From contig NC_019974.1 in NCBI RefSeq assembly GCF_000328685.1, forward strand, positions 611,001-675,000: DNA of 64,000 nucleotides, in the 5' to 3' direction. The DNA comes from Natronococcus occultus SP4. GTDB taxonomy: Archaea; Halobacteriota; Halobacteria; Halobacteriales; Natrialbaceae. Both the position numbers and the translations under genes were made by a program. Of this stretch, positions 25,354 through 33,415 are shown in pieces. Positions within the stretch are counted from its first letter, which is position 1; every line of letters begins with the position of its first letter. The notes beneath the pieces were generated by a model. That model ran no database searches, was not told the origin of the DNA, and worked only from the letters and a program-made list of their open reading frames with translations.

Positions 25354-26118
25354 ATGGACATCGACTGGGACGCGATCAGCCACGTCACCAAGGTCGATCC
25401 GGCGAAACCCCTCCCGTCGGATCTCGGCGCCCTCGAGGGGACGGATCTGGTGCTCGTCGGCGGCTCTGACGACGTCACCGAGGCAAACAGCCTGGCTGCG
25501 ATCGAACGGGTCGCCGACTCGTTTCCGTCGCTGCCGGTCTGCCAGGAACCCTACAGCTCCGACCACGTCTCCCGGGAGACCGTCGAGGCGGCCGACGCCG
25601 TCTCGATCCCCGCCGTCTACAACGGCGACCGGGACCACTTCGTGGGCAAACACCTCGAGCTGTTCACCGAGGTCGGAAAGAAACCCGACGAGCTGCTGGG
25701 CTCGAGCGTCCCGCTCGTCGGCGAACTGATCGCCTCGAAGGGCGTCGACGTAGTCGCCGAACTCGCGGACAAACTCGTCGGCGAAGGGTACGTCGTTCAA
25801 CACCTCGACTCGACCGCCGCGGCCGTCTCGGGGGTCAACGCGAAGTACACCCCCGAGGAGGTCGCCGGCGCCGCACTGGCGACCGAATCGTTCTACGGCT
25901 TTCCGATCTTCTACGTCGAGTACTCGGGCACCTACGGCGGGACCGAAGACGTCGAGGCGGCCGCACGCTATCTGGAGGAAACGACGCTGCTTTACGGCGG
26001 CGGGATCGACAGCGCCGAGAAGACCCGCGAGGTCCTCGAGGCCGGCGCGGACGCCGTTGTCGTCGGTGATTGCTTCCACGACGACCCCGAGACGTTCCGG
26101 GAGACGATCCCTCGATAG
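25354..26118 (+). CDS. Geranylgeranylglyceryl-phosphate synthase
   Basis: 254 residues, TIM barrel. Forms the first ether bond of archaeal membrane lipids by joining geranylgeranyl diphosphate to sn-glycerol 1-phosphate. Landmarks: MDIDWDAISHVTKVDPAKPL, LVLVGGSDDVTE, VPLVGELIASKG, FYVEYSGTYGG (substrate loop), LLYGGGIDSAEKT and AVVVGDCFHDD, the phosphate-binding end. This is the group I form of haloarchaea. I use ATG 25354, where the family begins, although the frame is open upstream. The geranylgeranyl reductase of the same pathway is at the right edge of the window. Confidence 0.93.
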   Translation: MDIDWDAISHVTKVDPAKPLPSDLGALEGTDLVLVGGSDDVTEANSLAAIERVADSFPSLPVCQEPYSSDHVSRETVEAADAVSIPAVYNGDRDHFVGKHLELFTEVGKKPDELLGSSVPLVGELIASKGVDVVAELADKLVGEGYVVQHLDSTAAAVSGVNAKYTPEEVAGAALATESFYGFPIFYVEYSGTYGGTEDVEAAARYLEETTLLYGGGIDSAEKTREVLEAGADAVVVGDCFHDDPETFRETIPR

Positions 26119-26192
26119 GTCCTCCGTCCTCGCCGTCGTTCGGAACGAATCTCCGACGTTGATCGTTCTACGTAACGTTCGAAATCATAACC

Positions 26193-26202
26193 GAAATAAA
26201 AC
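26193..26202 (+). promoter_or_regulatory. Trehalase TATA-like element
   Basis: GAAATAAAAC about 27 bp upstream of the trehalase ATG; the mRNA would be nearly leaderless. The bases before it (CGTTCTACGTAACG, 26165-26178) form a short imperfect palindrome that could be an operator. Confidence 0.5.
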
Positions 26203-26223
26203 CGGTCCAGCTATCGCGACCGT

Positions 26224-27720
26224 ATGGGCTCGCTTTCTTCGTACCCGCAACTCGCCGGAGAGCTCTTCGAGACCGTCCAGCTGTCGCGGACGCTCGAAGA
26301 CTCGAAGACGTTCGTCGACGCGATCCCCCGCGGTGAGAGCGAGGCGATCAGGAAGCGCTTCGAGCAGCGACGCGGCGAGCCCGACTTCGATCTCGAGGCC
26401 TTCGTTTCCGACTCGTTTGCCCTCCCGGAGGATCCCGTCACCGCCGCCGACCCGTCGCGGCTCTCGATGGAGCGCTACATCGACGAGCTCTGGGAGTACC
26501 TCATCAGGGAGCCCGCCGAGGAGGTCGACGGAAGCACGTTGCTGTCGGTTCCGAGTCGGTACGTCGTCCCCGGCGGACGGTTTCGCGAGAGCTACTACTG
26601 GGACACCTACTTCACCGCGACCGGGCTCGCCGTCACCGGGCGGCTCGATCTCATCGACGAGCTCGCGGAGAACTTCGCGGCGCTTATCGACCGGTACGGC
26701 TGCGTTCCCAACGGAAACCGCATCTACTACTCGAGCCGATCGAATCCGCCGATGTTCTGTCACCTCCTCGACATCCTCGAGAACGAACGCGGGTTCGAGG
26801 CGGTCCGGCCGTACCTGCCGGCGCTTTGCCGCGAGTACGAGTTCTGGATGGACGGCCGGAGCGACGTCTCCGAGGACGACCGTGCCGTCCGACGCGTCGT
26901 CCACACCGACGACGGACCACTGAACCGATACTGGGACGATCGCGCGGCCCCGCGCGAGGAATCGTACCACGAGGACGTCGCACTCGCCGAGTCGACCGCG
27001 CGTCCGGACCGGGAGCTGTTCCGGGACGTCCGGGCGGCCTGCGAGTCGGGCTGGGACTTCAGCAGCCGGTGGCTCGCGGGCGACGAGCTGGCGACGATCC
27101 GGACGACCGAGCTGCTCCCGGTCGACCTGAACGCCCTCTGTTACGCCCTGGAGCACAACCTCTCGCGGTGGGAGCGGGCCCGCGGGAACCTGGGCGAGGC
27201 CGACCGGTACGCCCGGGCCGCACGGCGGCGCCAGCAGGCGATCGACGCCTCCTGCTGGGACGCCGAGGCGGGTTTTTACTTCGATTACTGCTGGACCGAG
27301 GAGCGGCGAACCGACAGCTGGTCGCTCGCCGCGGCGGTGCCGCTGTTTTGCGGGCTGGCAACCGAGGACCAGGCGGCCGCGGTCGCCGCCCACCTCGAGG
27401 AACGGTTTCTCCACCCCGGCGGGCTGGTGACGACGCTGACCGAGTCGGGCGAGCAGTGGGACTCCCCGAACGGGTGGGCGCCGCTGCACTGGATGACTGT
27501 CGTGGGTCTCCGCCAGTACGGCCACGACGAGCTCGCGGAGACGATCGCCGGCCGCTGGCTCGATCTCAACCGCGACGTCTTCGATCGCAGCGGGCTGATG
27601 CTCGAGAAGTACGACGTCGCCGGGGGCTCTGGCGTCGGCGGAGGCGGCGAGTACCCGCTGCAGTTCGGCTTCGGCTGGACGAACGGCGTCGCGCTGGCGC
27701 TCCCGGCACTGTTTTACTGA
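26224..27720 (+). CDS. Trehalase (GH37)
   Basis: 498 residues. Hydrolyses trehalose to two glucoses. Both GH37 signatures are intact: PGGRFRESYYWDTYF at about 116-130 and QWDSPNGWAP at about 411-420. There is no signal peptide, so it should act in the cytoplasm on imported or internally made trehalose. Length and motif order match bacterial TreF-type enzymes. The C-terminus GGEYPLQFGFGWTNGV is the usual end. It has its own promoter 105 bp after GGGP synthase. No trehalose synthase gene is in the window. Confidence 0.94.
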   Translation: MGSLSSYPQLAGELFETVQLSRTLEDSKTFVDAIPRGESEAIRKRFEQRRGEPDFDLEAFVSDSFALPEDPVTAADPSRLSMERYIDELWEYLIREPAEEVDGSTLLSVPSRYVVPGGRFRESYYWDTYFTATGLAVTGRLDLIDELAENFAALIDRYGCVPNGNRIYYSSRSNPPMFCHLLDILENERGFEAVRPYLPALCREYEFWMDGRSDVSEDDRAVRRVVHTDDGPLNRYWDDRAAPREESYHEDVALAESTARPDRELFRDVRAACESGWDFSSRWLAGDELATIRTTELLPVDLNALCYALEHNLSRWERARGNLGEADRYARAARRRQQAIDASCWDAEAGFYFDYCWTEERRTDSWSLAAAVPLFCGLATEDQAAAVAAHLEERFLHPGGLVTTLTESGEQWDSPNGWAPLHWMTVVGLRQYGHDELAETIAGRWLDLNRDVFDRSGLMLEKYDVAGGSGVGGGGEYPLQFGFGWTNGVALALPALFY

Positions 27721-27828
27721 GCAGCGCCGCTCGCGGACCGACCCTTTCTGCGTACCGACGGCTCGAGCGGTTCGTCGCGACGGAGCGGACCTGGTTGGCG
27801 CGGTCCGTCGACCGCGCTCGAACCCCCC

Positions 27829-28236
27829 TCAGAACGTGTCTTCGATGATCTCGCCGACCGCGAAGTTCGACTTGACCTCGGTGATCTCGACTTTGACGCG
27901 CTCGCCGACCTCGGCGCCGGGCACGATGATCACGTACCCCCGCTCGACGCGGGCGATGCCGTCGCCCTGTTTGCCGATGTCCTCGATCTCGACGTACCGG
28001 GTCTCGTTGACGTCGACCGGCGGCTGGGGCTCGGACGGTGCGGTCTGGGGTTGGGACGCCGAGCCCGAGGCGTCCTCGGTTGCTTCATCACGAGAGATGA
28101 GTGCGACGCGGTAGACGTCACCGGCGTCGATATCGCCGGTTTCGACTTCCTGTCGTGGCACCTCGATGACGTACCGATCCTCCTCTTCCGAGACTTCCGT
28201 ACTGAACAAACACAACAGTTTTTCAGATATTTCCAC
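27829..28236 (-). CDS. TRAM-domain protein
   Basis: 135 residues. The C-terminal TRAM domain (about 72-135) has the pattern YVEIEDIGKQGDGIARVERGYVIIVPGAEVGERVKVEI. It is the small nucleic-acid-binding beta-barrel found in tRNA-modification enzymes and in archaeal stand-alone TRAM proteins, reported as RNA chaperones. The N-terminal 70 residues contain an acidic beta-rich region and a Ser/Pro/Gln-rich linker. The start ATG at 28234-28236 gives MEISEKLLCLF. Confidence 0.87.
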   Translation of the reverse strand: MEISEKLLCLFSTEVSEEEDRYVIEVPRQEVETGDIDAGDVYRVALISRDEATEDASGSASQPQTAPSEPQPPVDVNETRYVEIEDIGKQGDGIARVERGYVIIVPGAEVGERVKVEITEVKSNFAVGEIIEDTF

Positions 28237-28344
28237 AGGTAGACCCTCGAGTGTGACTCTGCGTGCCGACCGTAATAGAACTACCGAACGACTACCGTGG
28301 TGGACCGTCCCAGTCCCGGGTCGTCTCGTCCGGCACAGAACCGG

Positions 28345-30084
28345 TCAGTCGGCGTGTTCGAGCGGCCGTGCCGTCGCGAACCCCTCGATATCGACCTCGC
28401 CGCCGAACTCGGCGTCGGCCACCGACTCGTAGGGCCGGTTGACGACGATGTCGCCCGCCGTCGAGTCGCCGATTCCCGGGATCGTCGTCAGCTCGTCCAT
28501 CGACGCTGCGTTGAGATCCAGCGGGTACGGTACGCCCGTTACGGAGCGGTACCCGTGGTCGACGACCGCGATGTCGGTCGTCTCTCCGAGCGGACGCTCG
28601 CCGGGAATGCCAACGAGCAGCGGGTACGTGCCCAGCTGGCGGCCGAACGTCTTCCCGTCCTGGTGGTACTCGAGGTGGACGTCCGGCAGGACGGTGCCGC
28701 GGGGCGCGACCCGAGCGAGCATCGGGTTGTCGATCTCCTTGCGGACCTGCTGCTTGTAGCGCTTGAACAGTTTCTTGTGGTCGTTTGCAATCTCCGCACC
28801 CGTATCGCTCATCTCGGTGCCGTCAAACGACATCACCTGCCGGATGTTCACCCGGCGGAGCATGTACCCCTCGTCGTACACCCGGTGGAGAAAGTCGAGG
28901 TTGCGCTGGTAGGTCTCCTCGCGCTCGCCCTTGAGCCCGTGCAGGAGGTTGATCCCGGGTAGGAGCTTGGGGAGACGCGTCGGGGCGTCCTCGGCCGCAC
29001 TCGCGTGGTCGGCGGGCTTCGGATCTCTCGGCCCTCCCGGCCTCCAGCCAGCCTCCTCGTTGACGATCTTGACGGCCTCGAAACACTCCTTGGCGGTGAC
29101 GTTGAGGTTGTTCTCTTCCTGGACCAGCGGGTCGGCCGACTCGAGCCCGAACGCCGCGGTGTCACCGGGCGTGTTGTGCTCGGCGATGATTCGGATCCCC
29201 TCACGAGATTTTTCGGGCCACTCGACGATCGTGATGGGGTTCATGTTGTCCAGATGCAGCGTCTCGAGGTCGGGCGCGACCTCGCGGATCCCGCCGTACA
29301 GCGAGCGCAAGGCGTCGGGGTTGGGCGCCTCGCCGTCGCCGCCGTAGGCGAGGATGTCGGCCTGGCGGCCGATTCGGAAGTGTCTCACCCCCAGATCGGA
29401 GAGGGCGTCGACCTCGCCGACGACCGACGGCGGCGGGCGGAACGTCGGGTTGCCGTACAGCGGTTCGGTACAGAACGAACACCGGTAGGCACACCCTCGA
29501 GAGGTTTCGAGCTCGGCGATCAGGTACTCTGGGTGGTTGGGGTGTTGCTCGACGATAAAGGCGCCCTCCTGTGCCCACCGGGAGACTTCGTCGATATCGC
29601 GCATCCGGTTGTTGAACCCCTCGAGCCCGCTCTCGACGAGATCGTGGACGGCAGCCTCGACGTCACCCTTGGCGACGAAATCGAAGTCCAGATCCTGCCG
29701 TTCCGTTTCCGTGGCACCGGCGTTTTCCTCGCCGACGCCGAACTTGACGGGCCCGCCCATCAGGCTCGTTCCGCTTGCGGTCCAGGCAAGCTTGCGTACC
29801 TCGTCGGGCTCGGCGGGCGTGCCGCCGACGTACTTCCCGGGGACGGTCATCCCGCCCAGGTAGATCAGGAGATCGGTCTCGTCGACGTCGCGCCACCGAT
29901 CGGGCTCATCGCGCAGTCCGTCGATCGTGTGGTAGGTGATCCCCTCGCGGGGGACGCCCGCGTCGACAAGCGCTCCCGCGGTGTAGCGGGGGTACGTCGA
30001 GATGTACGGCGGCACCCCGAAGTGAGCGGGCTCGTCGACGTAGCCGTCGACGATCGTCACCGACAGCGTCTCGGGGTCAGTCAT
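28345..30084 (-). CDS. Radical SAM protein with C-terminal helix-hairpin-helix
   Basis: 579 residues. An N-terminal B12-binding-like segment (1-150) is followed by the radical SAM CAYRCSFC cluster motif (about 197-204), which binds a 4Fe-4S cluster. The C-terminus has LDLNAASMDELTTIPGIGDSTAGDIV, a ComEA-like helix-hairpin-helix (about 530-560). This layout is an archaeal conserved radical SAM family sometimes associated with tRNA or nucleic-acid modification; substrate unknown. The start ATG 30082-30084 gives MTDPETLSVTIVDGY. A 24-bp direct repeat lies just upstream. Confidence 0.88.
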   Translation of the reverse strand: MTDPETLSVTIVDGYVDEPAHFGVPPYISTYPRYTAGALVDAGVPREGITYHTIDGLRDEPDRWRDVDETDLLIYLGGMTVPGKYVGGTPAEPDEVRKLAWTASGTSLMGGPVKFGVGEENAGATETERQDLDFDFVAKGDVEAAVHDLVESGLEGFNNRMRDIDEVSRWAQEGAFIVEQHPNHPEYLIAELETSRGCAYRCSFCTEPLYGNPTFRPPPSVVGEVDALSDLGVRHFRIGRQADILAYGGDGEAPNPDALRSLYGGIREVAPDLETLHLDNMNPITIVEWPEKSREGIRIIAEHNTPGDTAAFGLESADPLVQEENNLNVTAKECFEAVKIVNEEAGWRPGGPRDPKPADHASAAEDAPTRLPKLLPGINLLHGLKGEREETYQRNLDFLHRVYDEGYMLRRVNIRQVMSFDGTEMSDTGAEIANDHKKLFKRYKQQVRKEIDNPMLARVAPRGTVLPDVHLEYHQDGKTFGRQLGTYPLLVGIPGERPLGETTDIAVVDHGYRSVTGVPYPLDLNAASMDELTTIPGIGDSTAGDIVVNRPYESVADAEFGGEVDIEGFATARPLEHAD

Positions 30085-30126
30085 AGCGGCAGGTAGCGCC
30101 TCGAGCGGTAAAACGGTGACTACACG

Positions 30127-30200
30127 AACGCCCTCCGCAGTCGCGTCGCGTTGTTGCGGCCGGCGACCTGGAAGCCAACGCCCTCCGCAGTCGCGTCGCG
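30127..30200. repeat. Pair of identical 24-bp direct repeats, 50-bp period
   Basis: AACGCCCTCCGCAGTCGCGTCGCG minus its last few bases is seen first at 30127-30150 and again, identical, at 30177-30200, separated by 26 bp. It lies in the gap between the radical SAM gene and the small zinc protein gene. Only two copies exist, so it is not a CRISPR. Confidence 0.75.
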
Positions 30201-30294
30201 ACCGCCGTCCCCGTTCGATCCCGCCCGAAATCCCCGACGCACCCACCGTGCCGTAACCCCGACGTTGATGGTCGTGCTGACGGTACGCTCTCGT

Positions 30295-30453
30295 ATGCCA
30301 CCGACCGAGGAGATCGTCTGCACCGCCGAGGACTGCTTTCTCGACCTCTTCGAGAACCACTACACCTACGACGTTCCCGAGGAGTTCGACGTCTCGGAGC
30401 TCTCCTGTCCCGTCTGTGGGGGGACCGACTGTCTGCGGCCCGTCGAGCTCTGA
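30295..30453 (+). CDS. Small zinc-binding protein (DUF7559-like)
   Basis: 52 residues, MPPTEEIVCTAEDCFLDLFE..., with two Cys pairs (CTAEDC and CPVCGGTDC) that could hold one zinc. This short protein type recurs in haloarchaea. I start at ATG 30295. Function unknown; possibly nucleic-acid binding. Confidence 0.72.
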   Translation: MPPTEEIVCTAEDCFLDLFENHYTYDVPEEFDVSELSCPVCGGTDCLRPVEL

Positions 30454-30614
30454 TCGGTCGCTGTCGCCGCCGACCCATATTTTTCACGGGCACAATCACT
30501 AAGAGCGAGCCGATCGTACCGTTCGAACCTGACGATGACCAGGATCTCCCGACCGGTCGCCGCCCCGTCGTTCGGGCGTCCCCGTCCGAACCGTTCGCGT
30601 GGAGGACGGCGCCG

Positions 30615-31058
30615 ATGAGCCTCTCGGATTTCGCGGGTGCGGTGAGCGCGGCCCTCTACCGACAGATCGGACGCGCCAACGGACGCATGCAGCGCCACCG
30701 CCCGCTCGCGGTCGACGTCCTCGAGGACGAGACCAGCTACCTCGTCGTCTTCGACGCGCCGGGGGCCGGCCCCGACGACGTCCAGGTCCGCTACCTCGAG
30801 GGAACCGTCAAGGTACAGCTCGACCGGTTCCGGCAGTTCCACGACGGCTACGAGATGCGGTTTCCAGGCCGCGGGATGGAACTGGAGGGCGAGGCCGAGC
30901 TCCCGGGTGACGCGCTCGTCGAGCCCGACGCGGGAATGGCAACTCTCACCGAGTCGGGCGCCCTGCAAATCGAGATTCCGAAGCGATCAGCCGTCGACGA
31001 CGTCGATATCGAGGACACGACCGAATCCGGAACCGACGGGATCGCGATCGACGACTAG
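30615..31058 (+). CDS. Hsp20/alpha-crystallin family protein
   Basis: 147 residues. The central domain has PLAVDVLEDETSYLVVFDAPGAGPDDVQVRYLEGTVKVQ, the beginning of an alpha-crystallin domain, and ALQIEIPKR, the family's closing strand before the C-terminal tail. Small heat-shock proteins hold unfolding proteins in an ATP-independent way. It lies 160 bp after the small zinc protein; an AT-rich CATATTTTTC at about 30476-30485 is a possible TATA, which would imply a long leader. Its 3' end overlaps the convergent oxidoreductase by 4 bp (CTAG). Confidence 0.82.
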   Translation: MSLSDFAGAVSAALYRQIGRANGRMQRHRPLAVDVLEDETSYLVVFDAPGAGPDDVQVRYLEGTVKVQLDRFRQFHDGYEMRFPGRGMELEGEAELPGDALVEPDAGMATLTESGALQIEIPKRSAVDDVDIEDTTESGTDGIAIDD

Positions 31059-32242
31059 TTCTCCCGAAGCGACATTCCCTCGGCGACGGAAAACGCCTCG
31101 TCCCCGTCGAACCGCGTCGGATCGAACGCGTCGATCCCGTCGCCGCCAAGCACCTGGTCGGCAACGCGCTCGCCGATCGCGGGCGCGCGCATGAACCCGT
31201 GGCCCTGGAACCCGGTGGCGACGTAGAGCCCGTCCTCGAGTTCGCCGACCAGCGGGTCCCGGTCCGGCGTCGCCGTACACAGCCCCGCCCAGGCGCGAAC
31301 GAGGTCGTCGTCCTCGAGGTGGATTCCCGAAACTCGGTGGTCGACGCGCTCGAGTAAGTCCGTCGCGAACCCCGGCGAGGCGTCGCGGTCGTACGCGTCG
31401 GGGTCGGCCTCGACGTACTCGGTGCCGTCGCCCGCCAGCACGCCGTCGGCGTGCGGCCGCAGATAGAACTCCGCGGTCGCGTCGTAACACATCGGCTCGG
31501 CGAGCTCGCAGTCGGCGACCAGCGCCTGGACGCGGTAGGGTTTCATCGCGATCGCAACTCCCGCGTCCGCGAGCAGCCGTTTCGTGTGGGCGCCCGCGGC
31601 GACGAGGACGCGGTCGAACTCGCGGCTGGCGCCGTCGGCGTCACGGACGACCCGTGTGGGATCGGTCCGAACCCGAACGGGCGTCTCCGGGCGCAACGTC
31701 GCGCCGGCGCCGTCGGCAGCGGCTGCGAGACAGGCCGTATACTCGGCCGGGTCGGTGTAGCCCGCGGCGCCGGCGATCCCCGCGACAGCGACATCGTCGG
31801 TTCGAAACGCCCGAAACCGCTCGGCCAGTTCGTCGCCGTCGACCTCGAGCGCGATCGTCCCGTTTTCCTGCATTCGCGTGATCTGGTCGCGAAGTGCCTC
31901 GGCGTTTCGTTCGTCGCCCTCCCGAGCGAGCCAGACGTAGGGACACTCGACGAACGGGAACGTGTCGTCGCCCGACAGCGAGCGAAAGCGCTCGATCGCG
32001 TCACTGCCGATCTCGGCGTCAAGCGGGTCGGCGAAGGCGTCGTAACAGACCCCCGCCGCGCGACCGCTCGAGCCGGCCGCGATCGTCCCGCGGTCGTACA
32101 GCGTCACGTCGGCCCCCTCCCGGGCCAGGTCGTAGGCCGCGGTCGCCCCGATCGCGCCCCCGCCAACGACGGCCACCTCGAGGTCCCGACCGCGCTCGGT
32201 GAAGGCGTCCGCACCGACCGCGAGCTCGGGCTCTCCGCTCAT
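31055..32242 (-). CDS. FAD-dependent oxidoreductase (DAO family)
   Basis: 395 residues. The Rossmann motif VAVVGGGAIGATAAYDLAREG (about 22-42) binds FAD, and SSGRAAGVCYD, the central VAGAAGYTDPAEY and GLCTATPDRDPLVGEL fit the D-amino acid oxidase/glycine oxidase/sarcosine oxidase family. It ends GFQGHGFMRAPAIGERVADQ, the usual FAD-tail motif. The substrate, perhaps an amino acid or amine, is not determined. It overlaps the creatininase gene by 4 bp (ATGA). Confidence 0.88.
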   Translation of the reverse strand: MSGEPELAVGADAFTERGRDLEVAVVGGGAIGATAAYDLAREGADVTLYDRGTIAAGSSGRAAGVCYDAFADPLDAEIGSDAIERFRSLSGDDTFPFVECPYVWLAREGDERNAEALRDQITRMQENGTIALEVDGDELAERFRAFRTDDVAVAGIAGAAGYTDPAEYTACLAAAADGAGATLRPETPVRVRTDPTRVVRDADGASREFDRVLVAAGAHTKRLLADAGVAIAMKPYRVQALVADCELAEPMCYDATAEFYLRPHADGVLAGDGTEYVEADPDAYDRDASPGFATDLLERVDHRVSGIHLEDDDLVRAWAGLCTATPDRDPLVGELEDGLYVATGFQGHGFMRAPAIGERVADQVLGGDGIDAFDPTRFDGDEAFSVAEGMSLREN

Positions 32243-33003
32243 CGGCCATCACGAGGCCAGCAGGCCTCGAGCGGGCGCTCGGCGAGCCAATCGAGCAGCG
32301 CGTGGAGCCGATCCCGCCCGGTCTCGAACAGCTGCCGCCCCTTCTCGGGATCGGCCTGGGTCGGTCGCCCGACCGCGCCGCTCTCGGAGAAGTCGATCGT
32401 GTCGAACCCGAGGACGGCGCCGTGGATCGACTCGCCCCAGCGCTCGCTCGCGCCGGCCTCGGCGGCCTCGAGCGCGTCGGGTCGCACGAGGTCCTCGCGG
32501 AGGTGCCACAGCAGGCTCGACTCCGCCGCGTCGGCGTGGCCGCCGTCCTCGTCGAACAGCTCGTCGGCGAGCTCGTCGACGGCGTCCCACCAGTTCCAGG
32601 GCGGGGCGAACGCCGTTCGCTCCTCGCGCAGCCGACGGGCGGCCCGGCGGAGCGCCTCCGAGTTGCCGCCGTGGCCGTTGACTACGACGACCTTCCGGAC
32701 GCCGTGGGCGGCGAGGCTCGAGATCGTCTCTCGGACGTAGTCCTCGAAGGTCTCCGGGCCGACGTACAGCGTCCCGTCGAACTGGCGGTGGTGTTCGCTG
32801 ACGCCGACCGGCAGCGTCGGGAGGACGACCGCGTCCTCGCGGTCGGTCGCCGTGTGAGCGAAACCTTCGGCTGCCATGTGGTCCATCCCCAGCGGGAGCG
32901 CGGGGCCGTGCTGTTCGGTGCTTCCGACGGGAAGGACGGCGACGTCGGCCGCGTCGACGTCCTCGGCGGCCGCCGTCGTCGTCCGTTCGGCGAGCAATGT
33001 CAT
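32239..33003 (-). CDS. Creatininase-family amidohydrolase
   Basis: 254 residues. Metal-binding motifs: VGSTEQHGPALPLGMDH (with the Glu, His and Asp ligands), VVVNGHGGNSEALRRA and GGHADAAESS. Creatininase-fold enzymes hydrolyse cyclic amides; the archaeal homologue ArfB removes the formyl group from a riboflavin/F420 precursor, an equally likely role. I use ATG 33001-33003 (MTLLAERTT); upstream frame includes repeats and looks non-coding. The ATGA overlap with the FAD oxidoreductase shows coupled translation. Confidence 0.87.
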   Translation of the reverse strand: MTLLAERTTTAAAEDVDAADVAVLPVGSTEQHGPALPLGMDHMAAEGFAHTATDREDAVVLPTLPVGVSEHHRQFDGTLYVGPETFEDYVRETISSLAAHGVRKVVVVNGHGGNSEALRRAARRLREERTAFAPPWNWWDAVDELADELFDEDGGHADAAESSLLWHLREDLVRPDALEAAEAGASERWGESIHGAVLGFDTIDFSESGAVGRPTQADPEKGRQLFETGRDRLHALLDWLAERPLEACWPRDGR

Positions 33004-33140
33004 ACCCGTCGGTGGGCGCCGGAGGAACTTATTTACACGGGGAAGAATCGAAAAAGAGAGCGGACGAAACCACTTGGGGTGGTCGAACGCGTCTGCCTGA
33101 GTGTGTGTGGTCGTAGTCACGTTGATACCAAACCGAGACA

Positions 33141-33248
33141 CACCGCCGTTTCAGCAATTCTGGAAGACGACCCTCTTATCCCACCCACCACCGTTTCAGC
33201 AATTCCGAAAGGTAGACTGCTTGCCCACCCACCACCGTTTCGTGAATT
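33141..33248 (-). repeat. Degenerate 44/45-bp tandem repeat with CCACCACCGTTTC cores
   Basis: CCGTTTCAGCAATTC occurs at 33146 and 33191 and a diverged CCGTTTCGTGAATT at 33235, giving periods of 45 and 44 bp. Each copy is preceded by C/A-rich CACCxACC. On the minus strand the core reads GAAACGGTGGTGGGTGG, loosely like an archaeal origin-recognition box. It lies in the AT-rich interval upstream of the creatininase operon. Confidence 0.6.
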
Positions 33249-33415
33249 ATATCAGTAGATAGTATCACGTTTTCTTTCTTCAGGATCTTGTCTGAAACTC
33301 GCGTTACGTCCAGGAAAAGCAGGTAACGCCGCAACAATTGACTCCTTTGATAGCTGTCAAAAGAACCCTGCTGAATATAGAGGATGGATTCAGCACGTAG
33401 CTTTTGATTCACCAC
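33176..33415 (-). CDS. Doubtful 79-residue ORF in AT-rich island
   Basis: Begins GTG and overlaps the lipoprotein stop by 7 bp. Its C-terminal third is encoded inside the tandem repeat. It lacks haloarchaeal acidity and any recognisable motif. It may be a remnant of a larger gene or non-coding; I list it only because of the coupled-looking start. Confidence 0.2.
   Translation of the reverse strand: MVNQKLRAESILYIQQGSFDSYQRSQLLRRYLLFLDVTRVSDKILKKENVILSTDIIHETVVGGQAVYLSELLKRWWVG

Noticed and set aside
30127-30200. Possible CRISPR array from the two 24-bp repeats
   Set aside because: Only two repeats, a 26-bp spacer, no third copy and no cas genes.
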